Shown: positions 16,091 through 21,656 of the stretch, piece after piece
How positions within the stretch are numbered: the first letter of the stretch is position 1
How the letters are laid out: the number at the start of each line of letters is the position of its first letter
Assembly: GCA_030849075.1 (NCBI GenBank)
Contig: JASAOO010003095.1
Location: forward strand, 1 to 21,656
Direction: 5' to 3'
Source of the DNA: Zelonia costaricensis
Lineage: Eukaryota; Euglenozoa; Kinetoplastea; Trypanosomatida; Trypanosomatidae
Length of the DNA stretch: 21,656 nucleotides
Notes under the pieces: generated by a model
Databases searched by the model: none
The model's input: only the letters and a program-made list of their open reading frames with translations
Told to the model about the DNA's origin: nothing
Program-made: the position numbers and the translations under genes

Positions 16091-17248
16091 CTACTGGAAC
16101 GGCGGCAGCGGCTTCTCGTCGAGCTGACGCGCTTCCTCGTCGCGATCGCGGTCAAAGCCACGCGAGTCGAACCCTTTGCGCGCCATTAGATCCGCGCTCT
16201 CCTCCCGCAGCCGCTTGAAAATCTCCTCCGCCTTGTTTTGGAGCCCCGCGTCGTCGGGGTTCTGCGCGTACTCGTCCAGCACCGACTGCAGCTGCTTCTG
16301 GTTCTTCGAGTTCCACGAGGACAGCGGGATTTGCCCGCTGCCCCGCTCGAGTGGCTTCGCTTGCGTCGGACTGGGGCTCCACGCGATGGTGTGGAACACC
16401 TCAAAGGTGGCCGGTGTCAAGCCGTTCTGCTTGTACATGGTGTCGTACACTGCGCAGGCCCCGAGGAGGGCGTCGCGGTTCATGGGCTGACGCATGTAGT
16501 GGCACGCGCTCTCGCCCATCACGGCGAGGTGCTCCATGAGGTGGAATGGCGTCGTGTAAAGCAGCAAGTGACGGTCGAGGTCAATGGTCGGAATGCTGAA
16601 GCCTGCCTGCAGCACCAGCGTGGACAGCCCCGCGCCGTCGATCATGGGCGAAATGTGCGGCGCCACGCCGCCCAGCACCTCTGTCTGCGCCATGGAGAAG
16701 CAACCACGCAGCTCGTACAGGGTGTTGCCGCCGAACATGGCACTCAGCATGAAGCCGTCGCGCTTGAGGACCTTGCGGATGTTCACCATCGCCGTCTCGA
16801 GGTCGTTCACCCAGTGCATGGAGAGACACGAGACGACCATGTCGACCGACTTGTCCGGAATGCCGAACGGCGAGGACTGCTCCTCGTCGCAGCAGATCTG
16901 CACAAACTCGATCTCGGGCGGAATGAGGTGCTTGATCTCGTCGTAGTTGCGATTGAGCCGGTCTTCGGATATGTCGGTCTGGATGTACTGCTTGAGGCCG
17001 CGGAACTCTTTGCGCTCGAGTGTGTGGCGGAAGTACCACCCCGTGTGCGCGCCGACCTCCAGCACAATAGGTGTGTCGCGCTTCACAAACGCGCGGCGGT
17101 CGAGCATCTGCTCCGCGCAGAGCTTGTGGATGTCACACGCCGGGGTGGAGACAAAGCTGCGCTGCAGCCCCTTCACTTTGCGGTCGAACATTTTGATGTT
17201 GAAGCTGCGCGCTGGCGCAGAGCGCGTGAGCACAACGGGGGACGGCAT
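16091..17248 (-). CDS. NDUFAF5: NDUFAF5-like methyltransferase-fold complex I assembly factor
   Basis: 385 aa. NDUFAF5 is a mitochondrial methyltransferase-fold protein that, in animals, hydroxylates an arginine of NDUFS7 during early complex I assembly. Matching features in order: MFDRKVKGLQR (20-30), the entry motif of the family; IVLEVGAHTGWY (61-72) at the cofactor-binding loop; TDIS (91-94); DEEQSSPF (121-128); VDMVVSCLSMHWVNDL (135-150); LKRDGFMLSAMFGGNTLYEL (161-180); APHISPMID (196-204); and MGESACHYMR (244-253). The run AKPLERGSGQIPLSS (297-311) closes the conserved domain. The motif-I loop is less glycine-rich than in typical methyltransferases. About 75 extra residues (312-385), charged and helix-like, extend past the usual family end. 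The N terminus (Arg, Ser, Ala, no acidic residue before 22) suits a mitochondrial import signal. The ATG at 17248 is used because the frame upstream contains only GTG and CA-repeat-encoded His/Thr. Confidence 0.92.
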   Translation of the reverse strand: MPSPVVLTRSAPARSFNIKMFDRKVKGLQRSFVSTPACDIHKLCAEQMLDRRAFVKRDTPIVLEVGAHTGWYFRHTLERKEFRGLKQYIQTDISEDRLNRNYDEIKHLIPPEIEFVQICCDEEQSSPFGIPDKSVDMVVSCLSMHWVNDLETAMVNIRKVLKRDGFMLSAMFGGNTLYELRGCFSMAQTEVLGGVAPHISPMIDGAGLSTLVLQAGFSIPTIDLDRHLLLYTTPFHLMEHLAVMGESACHYMRQPMNRDALLGACAVYDTMYKQNGLTPATFEVFHTIAWSPSPTQAKPLERGSGQIPLSSWNSKNQKQLQSVLDEYAQNPDDAGLQNKAEEIFKRLREESADLMARKGFDSRGFDRDRDEEARQLDEKPLPPFQ

Positions 17249-17310
17249 GGCTGCCCCCAGGACGTGCTCGGCGACCACGACGCGCGCGTCTGCCCGTTTC
17301 AGGAGCGATA

Positions 17311-17458
17311 AACTGTTGTTTGTGAGTGTGTGTGTGTGTAAGTGTGTTTGTGACAGGTACGGATGAACCCGGTAACCTTCATACACCTGCTGGGCTGTGA
17401 GCAGATGGCTGATGTCGGGGTGGGAAGAGGTAAAGGGGGGAGGGGGGAGGTGCGGGAA
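17311..17458 (-). promoter_or_regulatory. Predicted trans-splice region for the NDUFAF5-like gene
   Basis: Two candidate acceptors. The strong pyrimidine tract (17458-17420) is followed by AG at 17410-17409, giving a 160-nt leader that contains an out-of-frame ATG at 17382. The nearer AG (17312-17311) follows only a CA-rich stretch but gives a 62-nt leader without an ATG. Which is used would decide whether the mRNA carries an upstream reading frame. Confidence 0.4.
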
Positions 17459-17560
17459 GGTGCAAGATGGTTTTGTGCCTCAGCGTGGGTTAAGGGTCAT
17501 GTGTGCGGGTACGCCACCTTCTCTGCGGCCCAGGCGCGAGCGACGTCTATACCACTTTCA

Positions 17561-17584
17561 ACACACACACACACACACACACAC
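17561..17584. repeat. (CA)n microsatellite
   Basis: Perfect CA dinucleotides on the plus strand, about 12 units, within the intergenic region upstream of the NDUFAF5-like gene. Confidence 0.9.
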
Positions 17585-18327
17585 AGATCCGCAATGACAA
17601 CAACAAAAAAAGGCAAGCTTGGCCAGCGGTGGGCCCACCTGGCAAGAAACAAAGGCTGCGTGTTGTCCTGCGTGCTGGTGCCACGAACTCGGCATACCAC
17701 CGCCTCGGCCGTCACGTCCCTGCACGCCAGTCCAGCGAGTGCGAGTTCCCCGTCCCCTCTGGAGGAGCAACCCTCGCCTCTTCTTGCCGTATTGCTGTTG
17801 TGTCTTGTGCAGGATGCGATGTGTTCACATCTGGTGCTGTCGCGTCCTACGCCGTGTGAGCCCGCGGCCTAACCGTCGCTGCCTTCGTCAGATGATGACG
17901 GGGCTGGCGCCGCAGGCACGCCGCGCGCGTCGGCGACGTCCAAAACGCAGCCCCTTGAAGGGGCTGGGGGATGCGTGCGTACCTCGCACTCAGACACGCC
18001 CACACTTTCATACGCACTCACACTCAAACGCAGAGGTACACGAAACAGCGGCCAAGGTAATAGTGGTACAAAGAGGACACGAGGTGGGGCGTAGAGGAAG
18101 GGGGGGGGGGGAGGCTTCGCACCCGCGGCGTATACACATACATACGCGCACACACCAATACACGCTAGGAACCAGAGTACGCACAATCACGCGCACACCG
18201 GCAAGGGCCATTGAGCCTGCTGGCGCGAAAGAGATAGAACACCCTTCCGCATTCACAAGCGAGCAGCGCGTTCGTTTGTGCGTTGATCGGCGGTTGCAGA
18301 GCCCCACAAGCCGAGGTCGCCTTCATC

Positions 18328-19242
18328 TCAGCGCCGCGCGCTCGTGGAGCCGGGCGAACGCTGCTTGCGGCTGGCCAGGACCTGCCCCGCCCGCACCATG
18401 TGTTCTTCTAAGTCGGTCCAGCCCGCCTCGTACTGTCGGAAGGCGTCCAGCAGCATGTGGTACTTGGTGTCTGTGTCGCTCGACAGCGAGGCCATCGCCG
18501 TGCGGGCCCGCTCATCGAGGGCGGCGATCTCGCCACGTAGTGCGGTCTGGCTCGCGCTCTGCCGCGAGAGCTCCGCATCGACAGCCCGGGCGCTTTCCTC
18601 CACGCTGCGGAAGTTCTCATCCGTGCGGTCACTGAGTTCGTCCAGCATCTGACGCACCCGCTCCACCCCGCTCTCCCGCTCGATGCGCTCTGCCCGCATC
18701 TGAAGCTCGCGCAGAGCCTCGCGCATCTGCTGTTCGAGGTCGTGGCGATCTTTGTCGATGTCCCCGAGTGCCTTGCTGATGCCCTTGCGGTCCGCCTCCA
18801 CCTGCCGCGCCACCTTGTCCACCTCCGCCCCGAGCGAGTTCACAGCCTCTCGCAGACCCGCAGCTGCGCGGTTGGCCTCGTCGGCTAGTCGCCCCGCCTG
18901 GTCTGCGTCCTGTGCCGCGGCACTCGCGGCGCTCTTGCTATCCTGCACCTCGCGCGCGAGTCCGTCCACGGCCCGCTCCACCTCCGTGATGCGAGAGCGC
19001 ACGTGGTGCAGCTGCTCTGGCCCACCCAGCTCGCCAATGACGGCCTCTAGCTGCTTTTGGTGGTCGCGAATCTCGCGCACGTCGCCGGCGATGTCGCCGA
19101 GGCGGTCCTGCAGCTGGTTTTGCGCCTCCATCAGCAGCTGCTGCTGCCGTGCGAGACTTACAAGCACGTTGTTGAGGTGCGAACCGTCCATCTGATACCC
19201 GATCAGCGGACGACTCTGAATGAAGTCGATCGCCTCCTCCAT
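18328..19242 (-). CDS. Coiled-coil protein, function unknown
   Basis: 304 aa; no family recognised. The first 25 residues (MEEAIDFIQSRPLIGYQMDG) look like a short conserved head. From about 25 to 285 the sequence is almost entirely helix-forming, with heptad-like spacing of Leu, Val, Ile and Ala among Glu, Arg, Asp and Gln. Examples are LLMEAQNQLQDRLGDIAGDV (36-55), LREAVNSLGAEVDKVARQV (130-148) and LEQQMREALRELQMRAERIE (169-188). Glycine breaks (70-74, 154-160) divide it into several coils. The last 15 residues are basic and Ser-rich. No membrane segment or signal peptide is present. A cytoskeletal, flagellar or basal-body role would be typical for trypanosomatid proteins of this kind, but nothing here shows it. 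The ATG at 19242 is the first after the predicted acceptor; upstream frame is poly-Pro from the pyrimidine tract. Confidence 0.82.
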   Translation of the reverse strand: MEEAIDFIQSRPLIGYQMDGSHLNNVLVSLARQQQLLMEAQNQLQDRLGDIAGDVREIRDHQKQLEAVIGELGGPEQLHHVRSRITEVERAVDGLAREVQDSKSAASAAAQDADQAGRLADEANRAAAGLREAVNSLGAEVDKVARQVEADRKGISKALGDIDKDRHDLEQQMREALRELQMRAERIERESGVERVRQMLDELSDRTDENFRSVEESARAVDAELSRQSASQTALRGEIAALDERARTAMASLSSDTDTKYHMLLDAFRQYEAGWTDLEEHMVRAGQVLASRKQRSPGSTSARR

Positions 19243-19253
19243 CTTCCGTGCGG

Positions 19254-19320
19254 CTAAGTGGAAAGGGGGGAGGGTTTGGCGGAAGGGGGCAGGGGCGGGG
19301 GGGGGGAGGGGGGGGCAGCA
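19254..19320 (-). promoter_or_regulatory. Predicted trans-splice signal for the coiled-coil gene
   Basis: An almost pure C/T tract in the sense strand (19320-19259) precedes AG at 19255-19254, only 11 nt before the ATG. No closer or earlier AG behind the tract is available. Confidence 0.5.
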
Positions 19321-19457
19321 GCAAGAGAGTCCGATCACGTATGTGGGAGATGCGCCGTGGTGACAGAGAGCGCTAAGGGTGACGAGCAGTTCGCGTTGTC
19401 CCGCGCAAACTCAATTGCAAAACGGTGCCGCTGCGTGCGTGGGCAAACAGACTCCCG

Positions 19458-19458
<1 letters not shown>

Positions 19459-19498
<40 letters not shown>
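19459..19498. repeat. (GT)n microsatellite
   Basis: About 19 nearly perfect GT units on the plus strand, the longest dinucleotide repeat in the window. Confidence 0.92.
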
Positions 19499-20564
19499 TT
19501 TCTCTCTCCCGTTGTGTCGTGTTGCTATCCTTGCCCGTCTTTGTATGCGCGGCCTGTAGTGCGCTGCACTGCGACGCCGAAACGTCAGCCGGGTCGAGAA
19601 GACCCACATCGGAACAAGGTGAGCAAATATCAATCAGGAGCGCAATGGCGGCACGGTTGCAGAAGAGTAGGGTACTTGAATGTCAGCCGTTGGCGAGTGG
19701 TACACTGTGAACGAAGAAGGCAGCACAGCTCAGCTCGCTTGGATGCGAGAAATGGGTTTGCCTTGAAAACGTCACCTTCCATTGCCTCACATGCGCGCGG
19801 TGAGACCGATGTGCACTCACAAAACGCCATTGTTCGCAACGCCATCCTTCAAACTGCTCCCGAATGATAGAGGAATGCGTGTTCGAGAAATCCGCACGCT
19901 GAGCCTCACCCACGAACAGCGGGCGGGTTTCTGCAGCTGCTTCACATCACAGAGATCGGCCACAGCAGAGAACCTTCTCGGTTGTGCGCCTCAGCCATCG
20001 TGCTGCCCTGTTTCCTCCTCTCGCTTCACATCGAGTGCGTTGCGCTGATTAACTTTCTTTGTTTTTGGTTTCTCCGTGTGCGTGTCTGTGTTAGAGTTTT
20101 TTCCCCCTGGACAGAACTTGCGTTCTCTATCCATTGTACTTTTCAGCATTTTTTTTTGATGGTGGAGTAGGTGGACCACGCATCTTCACCTCGGACGAAA
20201 ACGCAGCGGCGATGCGGGTGCGTGCGAGGTGCGCAGCGTGCATGCCTGTTCCTATAGTGAAGTGCAGTTCCCCTGCGTGTGCTTTTTTGTATGTTTTGTG
20301 GTACGATGGAAGCTCTCCACTGCTGGAGTGACCGTGTCCCGTGTGCGCGGACGGCTGAGAAGGCGTTGGAGGATGTGTGCACTCCATGCCGCCCGGAGAA
20401 CCGATCGGAGGGGGCGATAAGAGAAGCTGTTTTCTCCTTCACGTTCCTCGTAGTTTCCTGCGCGGGCTGGCGGTGTGTGCGGATGCGTGATCTGCTTGGT
20501 GCCACCGCCGGTGAGCCCAGGCCTGGCGCCTCGGCCTCTGCAACACAGCGCGAACGATCACAGA

Positions 20565-20645
20565 CTCCACGCAGCCAGGAAACGACAACGTAGCAAAATA
20601 AAAGAAAAGAGAGAGAAGAGGCGAGGGAGAACAAAGAGAAGAAAA
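20565..20645 (-). promoter_or_regulatory. Strong pyrimidine tract with AG, not adjacent to a called gene
   Basis: The sense strand is CT-rich over nearly 60 nt (20645-20587), then the first AG is at 20566-20565. The next called ATG is 1.3 kb further on. It may be an alternative acceptor, a polyadenylation-guiding tract for the MDH transcript, or the acceptor of an unrecognised short transcript. Confidence 0.35.
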
Positions 20646-21138
20646 CAAGCAAAAACACGACGACGGAACATGTGCGTGCTGTGGGTCGAACAGAAGAGGG
20701 GGCGAGAGAAAACGGAGGGTTGGTGGAACTTGCTGGGACAGTGTGCCCCTAACCACGCGCACCATACCCACCTGGCGGGTGGAGGCGTTGCGGCAGGGAG
20801 GAGAAGAAGTAGGAGAGGAAAAAACATCGAAGGCAGGTGCCGGAAACACTGCACCCACTCGCTCACAATTAGTGCACACGGGGAAAGGGAGTCGAGTGCG
20901 GGAGGGGCTCGAAACACTGAACGAAAAGAGTCACTCACGCTGAGCCAGACCAGAAAACGACAGGAAGCAAAAAAACATAACCACCAGAGATCACACGGAC
21001 GATCGATCGTGGTTTGGTGAAGCCACACCTGACGAAGGACAGTAGAACAAGCGTGAAAAGCGGAAGTGGAGGCGTCGGCGGCTACCAGGTCTGCATCCGA
21101 GAAACAACACTACAGCGCGGCATCAGACATCGCGGCTC

Positions 21139-21151
21139 AAAAAAAAAAAAA
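21139..21151. repeat. Homopolymer A13 (T13 in the sense strand)
   Basis: Thirteen consecutive A on the plus strand. Viewed from the plus strand it could be the A-tail of a retroposon remnant; viewed from the sense strand it is a pyrimidine run. No target-site duplication was seen. Confidence 0.85.
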
Positions 21152-21554
21152 GCCAACACATAGAAACGTGTCAGCTGAGCCCGCAAATGCGTCAGACGCG
21201 TGTTGCGCTCCACAAAATACGACCTACTAGAGCCTACAGAGCATTGACGCCCTGTAAACCAGACTACTGTCAGAGACTTCGACAGACTCCAGGCCTAAGA
21301 CTGGGTTTGACCAACATACGACCGCCCGTTCCCTACGAAGGTGAAGCTGGTGCGCCAACGAAGCTGTGAGACACGGGCCTAGCAAAGCCCACCGGAGACG
21401 GTCAGATAGGCGCCGTAGCAGGCTGCCTGATAACACCTACTCATCACGGAGCGCGAGCAGATGTCAACACTGCCGCAACCACCGCCTCTTTCGCACCCTC
21501 ACGAAGCCTTGCCCAGGAAGGCGGCAGCGGAGACGTTGCGTCCCGCGCCTCCTT

Positions 21555-21656
21555 TTACAGCTTGGAGCGGGCGAACTCGCTGCCCGTGGCGATGTTCTTC
21601 TTGATCACCGGCATTGCCTCCCGCAGCACCTTCTCCTCCGACGGGTGCAGCCGGCC
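21555..21656 (-). CDS. Malate dehydrogenase, C-terminal fragment with glycosomal signal (partial)
   Basis: Only the last 33 codons and the TAA stop lie in the window; the gene continues beyond its right edge. The fragment (GRLHPSEEKVLREAMPVIKK followed by NIATGSEFARSKL) matches the terminal helix of mitochondrial-type malate dehydrogenases, in which an EEK...AxPxLKxxIxxGxxF pattern ends the protein. MDH interconverts malate and oxaloacetate with NAD. The last three residues are SKL, a canonical peroxisomal targeting signal type 1, which in trypanosomatids directs proteins to glycosomes. There MDH helps to re-oxidise NADH from glycolysis in the PEPCK-fumarate branch. The SKL sits directly where mitochondrial MDHs end in a short basic tail, so this is probably the glycosomal isoform. 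Too short for domain checks. The identification rests on this one helix and the tripeptide; another lactate/malate dehydrogenase family member is the alternative. Confidence 0.8.
   Translation of the reverse strand, partial: GRLHPSEEKVLREAMPVIKKNIATGSEFARSKL

Larger units (their letters stand above)
17249..18327. other. Intergenic region, 1.1 kb, between the coiled-coil gene and NDUFAF5-like
   Basis: No gene seen. In the sense direction it begins with the coiled-coil gene 3' UTR. It contains a G-run at about 18102-18111 (C in the sense strand), a CA microsatellite (17561-17584), a pyrimidine tract at 17458-17420 and a weaker CA-rich stretch at 17345-17315 next to the NDUFAF5-like start. Short frames on both strands translate the repeats. 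Confidence 0.7.
19243..21554. other. Long non-coding interval (2.3 kb) downstream of the MDH gene
   Basis: The longest gap in the window. In the sense direction it runs from the 3' UTR of the MDH gene to the leader of the coiled-coil gene. It holds, in order: a segment of about 400 bp lacking the usual repeats (21554-21152); a run of 13 T (21151-21139); pyrimidine-rich blocks (about 20980-20800); a very strong pyrimidine tract (20645-20587) with an AG at 20566-20565; an ATG frame of 86 codons (20387-20127); AT-richer sequence near 20170-20040; a GT/CA microsatellite (19459-19498); and the splice tract of the next gene. No tRNA-like or known RNA gene was recognised. Confidence 0.6.

Noticed and set aside
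16238..17311. Plus-strand open frame of 357 codons opposite the NDUFAF5-like gene
   Set aside because: Antisense shadow; the conserved NDUFAF5 motifs lie on the minus strand.
20741..20756. CCCCTAACC on the plus strand, resembling a telomere-repeat template
   Set aside because: A single short match with no repeats around it and in the wrong orientation for an RNA from this cluster. Chance is sufficient.
21187..21436. Short open frames on both strands (61-70 codons)
   Set aside because: No splice signal, no motif; the minus-strand one begins with GTG. Consistent with chance frames in non-coding DNA.
21395..21455. Possible C/D snoRNA on the minus strand (GTGATGA at 21447-21441, CTGA at 21405-21402)
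   Set aside because: The boxes are only about 35 nt apart, the flanks do not form a terminal stem, and no D'/C' boxes were seen.

Overview
The window reads as nuclear DNA of a trypanosomatid protist, most probably Leishmania or a close relative. Nine complete protein-coding genes and one 3'-end fragment all lie on the minus strand. None shows a sign of a cis-intron. They are separated by 0.6-2.3 kb of GC-rich DNA full of homopolymers, (CA)n/(GT)n runs and pyrimidine tracts (in the sense strand) followed by an AG just before the start codons. This is the layout of a directional gene cluster transcribed right to left as one polycistron and processed by trans-splicing and polyadenylation. No strand switch, tRNA, rRNA, spliced-leader gene, CRISPR or complete mobile element was found. 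A single ambiguous base lies in a pyrimidine tract at 15289.

In order of transcription (right to left): the last 33 codons of a malate dehydrogenase ending in the glycosomal signal SKL (21656-21555); an unusually long 2.3-kb non-coding interval; a coiled-coil protein (19242-18328); an NDUFAF5-like complex I assembly factor (17248-16091); an ankyrin-repeat protein with a Sec61-beta-like membrane tail (15191-13395); the ESCRT-II subunit VPS36 (12767-11358); a methyltransferase-like protein with acidic and histidine-rich inserts (10760-9183); a PIN/auxin-efflux-family carrier (8273-6645); a membrin/Bos1-type Qb-SNARE (5304-4588); a four-pass membrane protein of unknown function (4010-3252); and SRP72 of the signal recognition particle (2600-414).

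Several genes serve the endomembrane system: SRP72 (ER targeting), a possible Sec61-beta-like tail (translocon), membrin (ER-Golgi fusion) and VPS36 (endosomal sorting). Two serve organelle energy metabolism: glycosomal MDH and complex I assembly. In trypanosomatids neighbouring genes are generally not grouped by function, so this should not be read as an operon. Regulation is expected to be mainly post-transcriptional, through the long 3' UTRs.

Nearly all long open frames on the plus strand are GC-driven shadows. Several minus-strand frames extend upstream of the first ATG only through GTG codons in pyrimidine tracts. The starts given here are the first in-frame ATG after the predicted splice acceptor.
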